NCBI GenBank assembly: GCA_965249785.1
Contig: CBDFMU010000055.1
Coordinates: 1 to 64,000, forward strand
DNA length: 64,000 nt
Source of the DNA: M3007 sp965249785
GTDB taxonomy: Bacteria > Bacteroidota > Bacteroidia > Chitinophagales > Saprospiraceae
Reading direction: 5' to 3'
The notes beneath the pieces are model-generated. The model did not search any database. It was not told the origin of the DNA and was given only the letters and a program-made list of their open reading frames with translations. Numbering within the stretch: position 1 is the stretch's first letter; each line of letters opens with the position of its first letter. The translations under genes were made by a program, and so were the position numbers. Below, piece by piece: positions 25,481 to 34,900 of the stretch.

Positions 25481-27775
25481 TTAAAACTGCAAGGTCATGC
25501 TCAAACTAGGCAGGAAAGGCAGTTGGTTTACCCGCGTGTATTGTACCCGGTCGAAGTAAAAAATGTTCGGACGATCATATACATTGGTAGCCGAAGCAGT
25601 GACTTCCAATCGGCCGTATTTGGAAAAAGAAAATTGGCGTTTGAGCGACACGTCCAAACGGTGATAATAGGGCAGGCGACCGCCGTTGCGCTTATCAGAG
25701 TAAACAATGCCAAGATCGCTCACATCCTTGCCATTGCCGCCCAACACATCGGTACCAATGCCGCCGGAAAAATCTACATTGTTGTAAAAACCTTGCGTCT
25801 GCGTGAAAGGAAAACCGGACCCAAAGTTCCAGCGCGCGCCAAATTCCCATTGCCGTTTTTTACCCAGTTGGTAGGTGCCGACCAGGTTTGCATTGTGGCG
25901 GCGATCGAACACGGGCGGATATTCCTGTACGCCATCAAATCGCTTCACGTAGCCCAGGGAGTAGGCACCCCAGAGATAAAACCGCCGGGCTTCGTATTTG
26001 AAGGAGACATCCGCGCCATAAGCCTTGCCGGTTTCCACGAAATAATTGCCGTCCGTGGCCAGGATTTTATTGCGGTTCAACGAAATAAGCTGGGTAAAAT
26101 CTTTGTAATAACCTTCCAGATTGACGTTAAAATTATTCGTAATATCTACCTCAAAACCGCCCACTCCGTGGATAGATTTTTGTAAACGACTGGATGTTTC
26201 TTCGCCAGTTTCGGGATTGTACAGCGTCTCGCCAGGGCCAGAAAGAAAGCCCACAAACAGGTTGACAATGTCGCGTTCATTGATGGTAGAAAGCAGGTTT
26301 TGCGAATATATACCCCCTGCGGCTTTGAAGCGAAGTTTGTCGGTGATGTTGTATTTCAGGCCAATACGCGGTTCCGGCGAGATGTCGTTCAGCGATTGGT
26401 AGTACTGCAACCGGAAACCTGGCTCAATGACGAGCGGCCCGAATTTTCGTTTCCAACGCAGATAACCATTCACTTCCGTGGTGTTATCCTTTTGGGTATA
26501 GGAAAAGTTGAGCGCATTGATAAAGGTAAAATCTGTGGAGAAACCGTTGAGTTCAAACCCATATTTGACCTCGCTGTTGCGGGCAAAATTGGTGAAATTC
26601 AGACCAGCATAGTACCCGGCAATACCGCTCGAACGTGGCTTCCCATCTTGTTCCACGATTTTTGAGTCATAGCCCGAAAACGTAAAAACGCCGTTAACAA
26701 TCGTATTGGAGTTGGTCGGTACCAGCGTAAAATCCATGCCGCCGCCGTTGCTGTTCCATTGATAATTGGCAATTTTATAGCTGGCCTGGTCGGTATAATT
26801 GAAGCCGAAAAAGTTCAGTTTGGTGCCATTTCCGGTCAGCAGCGATACTTTTCCGTACAAATCGCCATAGTCAAACGGAATACCAGTCGTGCCATCCGGT
26901 GCTTCTTTGACATTTTTGTAAAATATTTTTGCGGTTTGGTCAATCAGCGATTTTTTCCCCGTAAACACGAAAGAAATGCTGCTGCCACCATCTTCTTTCA
27001 ACGGAATAATTGGCCCCTCGATAATAGCTTTAGCCTGGAAAGGACTGGCAGAAACCAGGCCAGCCAGGCGTTTGCGGTTGCCTTCGCGCGTTTTTACGTC
27101 CACTACTGCCGAAATACGGCCACCGTAATCTGCATTAAAACCGCCGGTCAGTACGTCCACATTACGAATCAGCTCTGTCTCGAAAACCGAGAAAAAACCA
27201 ATACTGTGAAAGGGATTGTAGAGCGTCATCCCGTCGAGGAGAATACGGTTTTGTACCGGCGAGCCGCCCCGAATGTAGAGTTGTCCGCCCTGATCGCCCG
27301 TGAAGACCACCCCCGGCAACACGGTGAGATATTGGGCAATATCCGGCTGACCACCCGCCGAGGGCAAAGAGCGAATTTGTTGGGGCGTGACGCTGAGGGT
27401 AGAAACCTGCACCTCCGTTTTCGCCTGCTCCCGGCGGCCACTGATGGTCACCTCTTCAATGCGTTCGCCGCCTTCGCTGATGTAAACGTTCTGGAAAACG
27501 ATCTCCCCTTTTTTGATTTCAATATCCACCACGACGTTCTCGTAACCGAGATAACTGACCTCCAGCTGGTATTTCCCGACGGGTACTTCGGAAATGGAAA
27601 AAAAGCCGTTGACATCAGTAGTGGCCCCAACATTGGCCCCTTGCAATTTCACCGTCGCAAAACCCACCGGCTGGGTACTTTCTTTATCGTACACGTTGCC
27701 CCGTATTGCCCCTTTTTGGGCAAGCGCAAACATTGGAAACGCCAGCAGCGCCAGCAGCATGGAGAAGTTTTTCAT
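25481..27775 (-). CDS. TonB-dependent receptor with carboxypeptidase-regulatory-like N-domain
   Basis: 764 residues. The signal peptide is MKNFSMLLALLAFPMFALAQ. Residues about 22-105 form the CarboxypepD_reg-like domain (GAIRGNVYDKESTQPVGFAT). The plug domain follows (QYLTVLPGVVFTGDQGGQLY, GGSPVQNRILLDGMTLYNP), then a beta-barrel that ends in phenylalanine (SLSMTLQF), the usual terminal residue for outer-membrane insertion. It probably imports a bound ligand powered by TonB. No SusD-like lipoprotein is adjacent, so it is not a classic SusC/D pair. A -7 box lies upstream at 27840-27833. Confidence 0.92.
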   Translation of the reverse strand: MKNFSMLLALLAFPMFALAQKGAIRGNVYDKESTQPVGFATVKLQGANVGATTDVNGFFSISEVPVGKYQLEVSYLGYENVVVDIEIKKGEIVFQNVYISEGGERIEEVTISGRREQAKTEVQVSTLSVTPQQIRSLPSAGGQPDIAQYLTVLPGVVFTGDQGGQLYIRGGSPVQNRILLDGMTLYNPFHSIGFFSVFETELIRNVDVLTGGFNADYGGRISAVVDVKTREGNRKRLAGLVSASPFQAKAIIEGPIIPLKEDGGSSISFVFTGKKSLIDQTAKIFYKNVKEAPDGTTGIPFDYGDLYGKVSLLTGNGTKLNFFGFNYTDQASYKIANYQWNSNGGGMDFTLVPTNSNTIVNGVFTFSGYDSKIVEQDGKPRSSGIAGYYAGLNFTNFARNSEVKYGFELNGFSTDFTFINALNFSYTQKDNTTEVNGYLRWKRKFGPLVIEPGFRLQYYQSLNDISPEPRIGLKYNITDKLRFKAAGGIYSQNLLSTINERDIVNLFVGFLSGPGETLYNPETGEETSSRLQKSIHGVGGFEVDITNNFNVNLEGYYKDFTQLISLNRNKILATDGNYFVETGKAYGADVSFKYEARRFYLWGAYSLGYVKRFDGVQEYPPVFDRRHNANLVGTYQLGKKRQWEFGARWNFGSGFPFTQTQGFYNNVDFSGGIGTDVLGGNGKDVSDLGIVYSDKRNGGRLPYYHRLDVSLKRQFSFSKYGRLEVTASATNVYDRPNIFYFDRVQYTRVNQLPFLPSLSMTLQF

Positions 27776-28183
27776 GTCTATTTGATCTGGTAAAATCAGG
27801 CTGCCAATGGGTAGCCCTCAAAAAATTAATCGCAAAGATAGCCGACCAATTTATTTTGTAGCCTGCGAAAAAGACATTGCCGGACAAAGAGCAATCTGGC
27901 ACCTTGGAAAAACGACTAAGTGGCCCGATATTTTTAAAACTGGAAAGCCCGTGACTTGTTAATATTCCTCTTGCACCATTAGAATAGGTGCCTGCAAAGG
28001 CAGATAATGGAAAAACGGACCGGGGCGGGAAATATGGCTGGTAAAAGCACCTGAAAATTCATTTTTGCTGCTCAGATATCAGATAGTTGCTTTACCGATG
28101 AAAATCAGCCTATTACGTTAGTCGGTTTGCTTAGTGTATTTGCCCTTTCGAGACCAGGAGATTGCCCAAAAAGTGCTGCCACC
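27776..28183. other. Divergent intergenic region
   Basis: 408 bases between the TonB receptor and the deacetylase genes. It holds the TonB -7 box. No further gene or strong repeat is seen. Confidence 0.5.
27833..27840 (-). promoter_or_regulatory. -7 box of the TonB receptor gene
   Basis: TATCTTTG on the minus strand matches TAnnTTTG and gives a leader of about 50 bases. No clear -33 element is seen. Confidence 0.5.
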
Positions 28184-29518
28184 ATGTTAATTATTGAAAC
28201 GTCCGCCAGATTTTTGCCGGAAAAAACCTATAGTTTTCAAGTACTACTAGGCCAATTGCTTGGTGTAGAGTACCAAATAATTGTTACCGAGCGACCGAAT
28301 TACCTGCTGCGCTTGCCCAACGGCGGCACCATTACTATTGAAGACCATTTTTTTGCCCGGATGCCGGAGGGCGATTATCTCCATTCGGCCAACGTACCTG
28401 CGAGTGCGGATACTTTTCCCCATCCTTACGAACGACCAGAACAATTGACGGCGATCTATGGAACGCCGCGATTTGTATTTTACAAACAATCCATCACCTG
28501 CGGGCTGGACGTGTTTGCCTCGACTTTCTTCATGCTCACGCGCTGGGAAGAATATGTTCATGACCATCGCGATGAACACGGCCGTTTTCCGGCACAGCAG
28601 GCCCTGGCTTCGCGCGCCAGTTTTCTGGATCGGCCCGTGGTGAATGAATATGCTAACTTGCTGTGGCAAATGCTATTGCGGCTTGGCTGGCAAATGCCTC
28701 GCCCGGAGCGGCAGTTTCGCCTGCAGCTTAGCCACGATGTGGATTATCCCAAATTGTGGTCTTCCCCCGTTGCCCGAATGCGCACCTTGGGAGGGAGTAT
28801 TTTGCAGCGACATCAGCCTCGCGAAGCACTTTTTTGGTTGAAAAAACATTTTTTTCGGTGGCAAGATCCTTATGATACTTTTGATGAGCTGATGGATTTG
28901 GCAGAGAAAAATGGCCAGCCCGCGCACTTTAACTTTTTGGGCGAACGTCCCAAAAACAGCGATGCTTGGTATGCACTGGATGCGCCGTTTGTGCGAAAAT
29001 TATTGCAAAAAATAACGACGCGCGGCCACGTGGTAGGTTTTCATTCCTCTTATGAAGCCTACGATGATCCTGTCGCTTTTATGCGAGAACTGGAATCGGT
29101 GCGGCGCGTATCGGGCCAGGCGGTCATGAGCGGTCGCCATCATTATTTGCGTTTTTCGCCGCCCCATACCTGGCAGCGTTGGGCAGATGCGGGATTGGAA
29201 TGGGACAGTTCGGTGGGGTATTCCGATGCGGTTGGTTTTCGGGCGGGCATTTGCGATACGTACCCGGTATTCAATTTTTTGACCCGCCAACAACTGTCTT
29301 TACGCGAAAAACCGCTGCTCGCGATGGATGTTACGCTGGCCCTTTATCAAAAACTCTCGCCGGAGGAAGCTACCGCTCAATTAGCGCAGCTACGCCGCGA
29401 AGTGCGCAAACACCAGGGAGAGTTCACGTTGCTTTGGCATAATTCCTCGTGGAATACCTACTTTTGGGCCGCCTGGCGCGAAGTGTATCGGTCATTTTTG
29501 ACTGATTCTTCCGTGTAG
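28184..29518 (+). CDS. Polysaccharide deacetylase family protein
   Basis: 444 residues from the ATG at 28184; the frame is open from 28127. The N-terminal half is the DUF7033-like region usual for this group. The C-terminal half is a NodB-type fold with LSHDVDYPKLW (the Asp-Asp metal motif), GHVVGFHSSYEAY (HxxSY motif) and WDSSVGYSDAVGFRAG, ending with LLWHNSSW. These metal-dependent enzymes remove acetyl groups from cell-surface or capsular polysaccharides. No signal peptide is seen. It is followed 30 bases later by a Wzi/RemB-type barrel, so the two probably share a surface-polysaccharide role. Confidence 0.85.
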   Translation: MLIIETSARFLPEKTYSFQVLLGQLLGVEYQIIVTERPNYLLRLPNGGTITIEDHFFARMPEGDYLHSANVPASADTFPHPYERPEQLTAIYGTPRFVFYKQSITCGLDVFASTFFMLTRWEEYVHDHRDEHGRFPAQQALASRASFLDRPVVNEYANLLWQMLLRLGWQMPRPERQFRLQLSHDVDYPKLWSSPVARMRTLGGSILQRHQPREALFWLKKHFFRWQDPYDTFDELMDLAEKNGQPAHFNFLGERPKNSDAWYALDAPFVRKLLQKITTRGHVVGFHSSYEAYDDPVAFMRELESVRRVSGQAVMSGRHHYLRFSPPHTWQRWADAGLEWDSSVGYSDAVGFRAGICDTYPVFNFLTRQQLSLREKPLLAMDVTLALYQKLSPEEATAQLAQLRREVRKHQGEFTLLWHNSSWNTYFWAAWREVYRSFLTDSSV

Positions 29519-29548
29519 GCTCTTCCAAACAACAATCACCTGGACTGT

Positions 29549-31252
29549 ATGCGTTTATTTATACTTCGCCTTTTACTGGTCGCCGCCAGCCTGTTTCCTG
29601 CTGGATTTATCGCCGCTCAAGCATCCGGGGTGCCGTTGAACTCCCCCACCTATCACATCGTAGACCGGCTGGATATACTGACTGGCGTGCCCAACCTGAT
29701 TCATCCAGAAGTAAAATACTACTCGCGGGAAGATGTAGTGGCGTATGCGTTGCGGGTAGACAGCCTGGCTGCCGAACTTTCTTCCCGCGATCAAGAAGAC
29801 CTACAGTACCTTTTTGATGATAATAATGAGTGGCTACCCGATAGCAGTCGCTTTCTGCGCCACAATCAACACCCGGTTTTCAAGACTTTTTACCGGACAC
29901 CAGCCAACTTATTTGAAGTAAATGTACCCGATTTTCAGATGCGGGTCAGTCCGCTGCTGAACCTGCAAATTGCCAAGGAACAAGACGATGCCGAGTTGGT
30001 GTTCCACAATGATCGTGGCCTCGAAATACGAGGTGCCGTGGATCGAAAACTGTTCTTTTATACCAGTATTGTCGAATCGCAGGCGCGCTTCCCGAACTAC
30101 GTGACCAGCCGTATTCTGAAATATCAGGCGGTGCCCGGCGCGGGATTTTATAAGGATTATAACCCGCGAATTATCAATGTAAATAATGCCTACGACTTCA
30201 ATGTGGCCTCGGCCTATCTTGGATTGCACGTGACGCGCCACGTCAGTCTGCAACTGGGCCACGGACGGCATTTCATCGGCAATGGCTATCGTTCGCTGCT
30301 GCTTTCCGACTACGCCAACAATGGTTTTTACCTGAAACTTAGTACTCGGGTCTGGCGCTTCCATTACCAGAATTTGTTCATGGAACTCAGCCCTATTACT
30401 AACCGACAAGCCCCTGGGGATGAAAAATTGCCTAAAAAATATGTAGCACTCCACTACCTGAACTACAAGATCACCTCGCGTTTGTCCCTCGCTTTTTTTG
30501 AGGCTACGGTATTCAATCGCAGTCGCCAGTTCGAGTTCCAGTATCTCAATCCCGTCATTCTGTACCGCACGGTGGAAGGTATGCTGGGCAGCCCGGACAA
30601 CATTCTGATTGGCTTCGACGGACACTGGAATTTCCTGCGCCGTTTCCAAGCGTATGGTCAGATCATGCTGGACGAATTTAGTGTGGCCTCCGTCGTCAAT
30701 CCTGATAAAAAGGGTTGGTGGGGCAACAAATTTGGTCTACAAACAGGATTGAAATACATAAACGCGCTGGGCATAGACCACCTGGATCTACAACTGGAAT
30801 TCAATGCAGTACGGCCCTACACCTACTCGCATCGCGATTCGCTGAACAGCTACACCCATTTCAACCAGCCCCTGGCCCATCCGCTGCTGGCCAATTTCAA
30901 GGAGTTCGTCGGCATTGTCCGCTACCAGCCCAGTCCCCGCTGGTTTTTTACCGGCCGCCTGATGCACGCCCAAACCGGCGACGATACCGACACCCAAAAT
31001 TGGGGAACCGATCCTTTGCTCAGCTACGATTCGCGGGTGCAGGATTACGGCAATAAGATTGGCCAGGGAGTCGGGGCGACTATTAATCTGGTTGGGCTGG
31101 ACCTTTCCTGGATGATATACCACAACTTATACATAGATGCGAAAGTGTTGCTTCGCAAAAAGAACAGCGTCGAGGATGCCCGTGACCAATCCACCAAATT
31201 ATTTGGGCTGGGCCTGCGCATGAACCTCTGGCCAGCTAACCTGGATTTTTAA
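29549..31252 (+). CDS. Outer-membrane beta-barrel, capsule assembly Wzi / RemB type
   Basis: 567 residues. The signal peptide is MRLFILRLLLVAASLFPAG... ending near AAQA. The protein is rich in aromatic strand pairs and ends NLWPANLDF with the terminal phenylalanine of outer-membrane barrels. The segments LQLGHGRHFIGNGYRSLLL, QFEFQYLNPVI, and DLQLEFNAVRPYTYSHRD with HFNQPLAHPLLANFKEFVG match the Bacteroidota group annotated as capsule assembly Wzi-like or gliding protein RemB. Wzi binds and organises capsular polysaccharide on the outer surface; RemB is linked to gliding. Which applies cannot be told. Downstream is a NusG-like factor. Confidence 0.82.
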   Translation: MRLFILRLLLVAASLFPAGFIAAQASGVPLNSPTYHIVDRLDILTGVPNLIHPEVKYYSREDVVAYALRVDSLAAELSSRDQEDLQYLFDDNNEWLPDSSRFLRHNQHPVFKTFYRTPANLFEVNVPDFQMRVSPLLNLQIAKEQDDAELVFHNDRGLEIRGAVDRKLFFYTSIVESQARFPNYVTSRILKYQAVPGAGFYKDYNPRIINVNNAYDFNVASAYLGLHVTRHVSLQLGHGRHFIGNGYRSLLLSDYANNGFYLKLSTRVWRFHYQNLFMELSPITNRQAPGDEKLPKKYVALHYLNYKITSRLSLAFFEATVFNRSRQFEFQYLNPVILYRTVEGMLGSPDNILIGFDGHWNFLRRFQAYGQIMLDEFSVASVVNPDKKGWWGNKFGLQTGLKYINALGIDHLDLQLEFNAVRPYTYSHRDSLNSYTHFNQPLAHPLLANFKEFVGIVRYQPSPRWFFTGRLMHAQTGDDTDTQNWGTDPLLSYDSRVQDYGNKIGQGVGATINLVGLDLSWMIYHNLYIDAKVLLRKKNSVEDARDQSTKLFGLGLRMNLWPANLDF

Positions 31253-31351
31253 GTAAAATCCAACGCGCAGATTTCTTGTTATTTTAATTGCCCTTTGCTC
31301 TCTTGCTGCATTTGCCCTTTTGCTTATTTTGCTTTTTTCATTTATTCTCTC

Positions 31352-31897
31352 GTGAAACAGCCCGTCATCACTAATCACCTGCACGAATCCGAGTCGCGTT
31401 GGTTCGCCGTACATACCCGCTCTAAGAGCGAAAAATTTGTGCAGCGAATGCTGAGCAAAAAAGGGATTCATGCTTATTTGCCGCTGCAAAAACTAATGCG
31501 TCGCTACACCCGCAGCACTCGCCTGATTGAAAAGCCGCTCATCAATTCCTATGTATTTGTAAAAATTATAAAAACTCAATACGTACCAGTGCTGGAGACC
31601 GAAAATGTAGCTGGTTTCGTAAAATTTTCTAAAAACATGATTTCCATCCCCGAAGAGGAAATGGACATCCTGCGACGCATTACCCTCGAAGACGGACTGG
31701 ATGTGGAAGCCATTCCCGGCCAGTTTTCCGAAGGAGACAGCGTCGAAATAGCGGCGGGCAACCTGATGGGTATGAAAGGACGCATCGTGAAGCTGGAAGG
31801 CAAACGCAGAATGCAGGTCGAACTTGGCCATCTCGGTTATAGCCTGCTCATCACAGTAGACGCTAATTTTTTAGAAAAGACTGGATTGCATTTCTGA
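31352..31897 (+). CDS. UpxY/NusG-like transcription antitermination factor
   Basis: 181 residues from a GTG at 31352; the frame extends to 31295, but that part is Cys/Phe-rich and not protein-like. The NGN domain is visible as WFAVHTRSKSEKFVQRML, AYLPLQKL and NSYVFVKI. A KOW-type region follows at the C-terminus (EGDSVEIAAGNLMGMKGRI). Specialised NusG paralogues of this kind in Bacteroidota promote read-through of capsule and exopolysaccharide operons, which fits its position after the deacetylase and Wzi-like genes. It lies 84 bases before metH. Confidence 0.85.
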   Translation: MKQPVITNHLHESESRWFAVHTRSKSEKFVQRMLSKKGIHAYLPLQKLMRRYTRSTRLIEKPLINSYVFVKIIKTQYVPVLETENVAGFVKFSKNMISIPEEEMDILRRITLEDGLDVEAIPGQFSEGDSVEIAAGNLMGMKGRIVKLEGKRRMQVELGHLGYSLLITVDANFLEKTGLHF

Positions 31898-31930
31898 ACA
31901 ACTACCCCTGAAAATCTATTTTGATGTGCT

Positions 31931-31951
31931 GTGCCAGCCAAAAGTTGGCAC
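31931..31951 (+). promoter_or_regulatory. Hairpin in the metH leader
   Basis: GTGCCAGC pairs with GTTGGCAC (one G-T pair) around loop CAAAA, 31 bases before the preferred GTG start of metH. It has no T run, so it is not a terminator. It is too small for a cobalamin riboswitch. Confidence 0.4.
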
Positions 31952-31981
31952 CACAATATTCCGCATTCAAAAAAAGCAACC

Positions 31982-34900
31982 GTGACCAACGATATACTTC
32001 CTATTCTGACCCGCGCCGCGCGCCAGCGCATTCTCATTATTGATGGGGCGATGGGCACGATGATCCAGCAATATAAACTGACCGAAGCAGACTTTCGGGG
32101 GGAGCGTTTTAAAAACCACCATCGCGATCTGCAAGGCGACAACGACCTGCTTTCCATCACTCGCCCCGACGTGATTGAGGCGATTCACCGTGCCTATCTG
32201 GAAGCGGGTTCCGATATTATTGAGACCAATACTTTCAACGCTACGAGCATTTCGCAGTCCGACTACGATATGCCCGCTGGTGTGGCGTATGATATAAATC
32301 TGGCGGCTGCGCAAATCGCCTGTTTAGCCGCCAAAGATTTCACCGCACAAAACCCCGACAAGCCACGTTTTGTAGCCGGAGCCATTGGGCCGTTGAGTAA
32401 AACACTGTCGCTATCGCCCAATGTAAACGACCCCGGTTTTCGCGCCGTCACGTTCGATGAGGTGAAAGAGGCTTACATCGAACAAGTGCGCGGCTTACTG
32501 GATGGCGGGTCCGACGTGCTTTTAATCGAGACTATTTTCGATACGCTGAATTGCAAAGCCGCTATTTATGCGGTGGAAGAAGTGTTTGAAGAAAAAAATG
32601 TGCGGCTGCCAATCATGATCTCCGGCACCATTACCGATGCTTCGGGACGCACTTTGTCGGGCCAAACGGTGGAGGCATTCTGGATTTCCATCAAACACGC
32701 CCGACCTTTCTCGGTAGGATTGAACTGCGCTTTGGGAGCCGCCGAAATGCGCCCGCATTTGGAGGCCTTGTCTGGCATTGCCGACTGTTTTATCAGTGCT
32801 TATCCGAACGCCGGTCTGCCCAATGAGTTTGGTGAGTACGACCAGACGCCGCATGAAATGTGTGGGTTGGTGGAAGAATTTGCGCAATCCGGTTTTATCA
32901 ATATTGCAGGTGGCTGCTGCGGCACCACACCCGACCATATTCGCCACATTGCCAATCATTTAGCCAAAGTTAAACCACGCGAAATCCCGACGCCCCACTC
33001 GCCAGCCTACACGATGCTGACGGGGTTGGAGCCGCTCATTATTCGCGAAAATACCAATTTTGTGAATATCGGAGAGCGTACCAACGTGACTGGCTCCGCC
33101 AAATTCGCGGGTTACATTAAATCCGGAAATTACACCGAAGCCTTGACGGTGGCCCGCCAACAAGTAGACGGCGGCGCGCAAATCATTGACGTGAATATGG
33201 ATGAAGGACTGCTCGATTCGGAGGAAGCGATGGTGACGTTCTTGAACTTAGTGGCCTCGGAACCCGATATTTCCAAACTGCCGATCATGGTGGATTCCTC
33301 GAAATTCCGCATCATCGAGGCTGGCTTGAAATGTTTGCAGGGCAAGTGCATCGTTAACTCCATTTCGATGAAAGAAGGCGAGGCGGAGTTTATTCGGCAG
33401 GCTAAAATTTGTCGTCGTTACGGCGCGGCAGTCGTGGTGATGGCTTTTGACGAACTAGGACAGGCCGACACGACGGAACGTAAAATCGAGATTTGCCAAA
33501 AAGCCTACCGCATCCTGACGGAGCAGGTTGGTTTTGACCCGACGGACATCATTTTTGACCCGAATATTTTTGCCATCGCGACGGGCATTGAAGAACATAA
33601 TGAGTACGCTATCAACTTTTTAGACGCAACGCGAGTAATCAAGGAAACTTGCCCCGGCGCGAAAATCAGCGGTGGCGTGAGCAACCTGTCGTTCTCATTT
33701 CGGGGAAATAACCACGTGCGCGAGGCCATGCACTCGGTATTTCTGTACCACGCCACTCAAGCCGGGATGGACATGGGTATCGTCAATGCCGGGATGCTCG
33801 AAATCTATGCGAACATCGCGCCCGATCTGCTGCAAAAGATTGAGGATGTGTTGTTTAACCGAAATTCGAATGCGACGGAGGAGTTGGTGAAATACGCCGA
33901 ACAAGTAAAAAGCGGCGGCAAAGTCATCGAAAAAGACCTGGCTTGGCGCGATGCAACGGTGCAAAAACGCCTCGAATATGCTTTGGTGAAGGGAGATACT
34001 GAATTTATTGAAGCCGATACGGAGGAAGCGCGTTTGCTTTACCCGGAACCGCTGCACGTGATTGAAGGGCCGCTGATGGACGCCATGAATATCGTCGGCG
34101 ATCTGTTTGGTCAAGGCAAGATGTTCCTGCCGCAAGTGGTGAAAAGTGCACGGGTGATGAAACGCGCCGTGGCTCACCTCACGCCCTTCATCGAAGCCGC
34201 CAAACTACTCAACAGCGATAGCAGATCGAAGGGAAAAATCTTGCTGGCCACCGTAAAAGGTGACGTACACGACATCGGCAAAAACATCGTCGGCGTAGTG
34301 CTGGGTTGCAATAACTACGACGTGGTCGACCTCGGGGTGATGGTCAATGCAGAGAAAATACTGCAAGCCGCCCGCGCCGAAAATGTGGACATCATCGGTT
34401 TGTCGGGCTTGATTACCCCTTCGCTGGATGAAATGGTACACGTGGCCCGCGAAATGGAACGGCAAGGTTTTAATCTGCCCCTGTTGATTGGCGGAGCCAC
34501 TACTTCCAAGACGCACACGGCAGTCAAAATCGAGCCGCAGTATAGCCGCGCTCCGGTCGTCCACGTACTGGATGCCAGCCGGGCTGTGGCGGTGGTGAGC
34601 TCGTTGCTGACGGATAACAAGGAAGACCATCAGGCTTTTATAGAAGGTGTAAAAGCCGATTATGATCAAATTCGCGTCACTCGTGCTGGCAAGCAATCTG
34701 CCAAGCAATATCTGACTTTGGAACAAGCGCGTGCTAACAAGCAGCAACTGGATTGGGAAAACTTTACGCCCGTAAAGCCCAATTTGCTAGGCACAAAAAC
34801 CTTTGAGGAGTACGACCTTGCGGAATTGGCAGAGTATATTGACTGGACACCGTTCTTTCAGAGTTGGCAGTTATTTGGGAAATATCCGGCTATTCTGGAA

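Noticed and set aside
31931..31951. Cobalamin or SAM riboswitch before metH
   Set aside because: Only one short hairpin is present; none of the conserved boxes of these riboswitches was seen in the space available.
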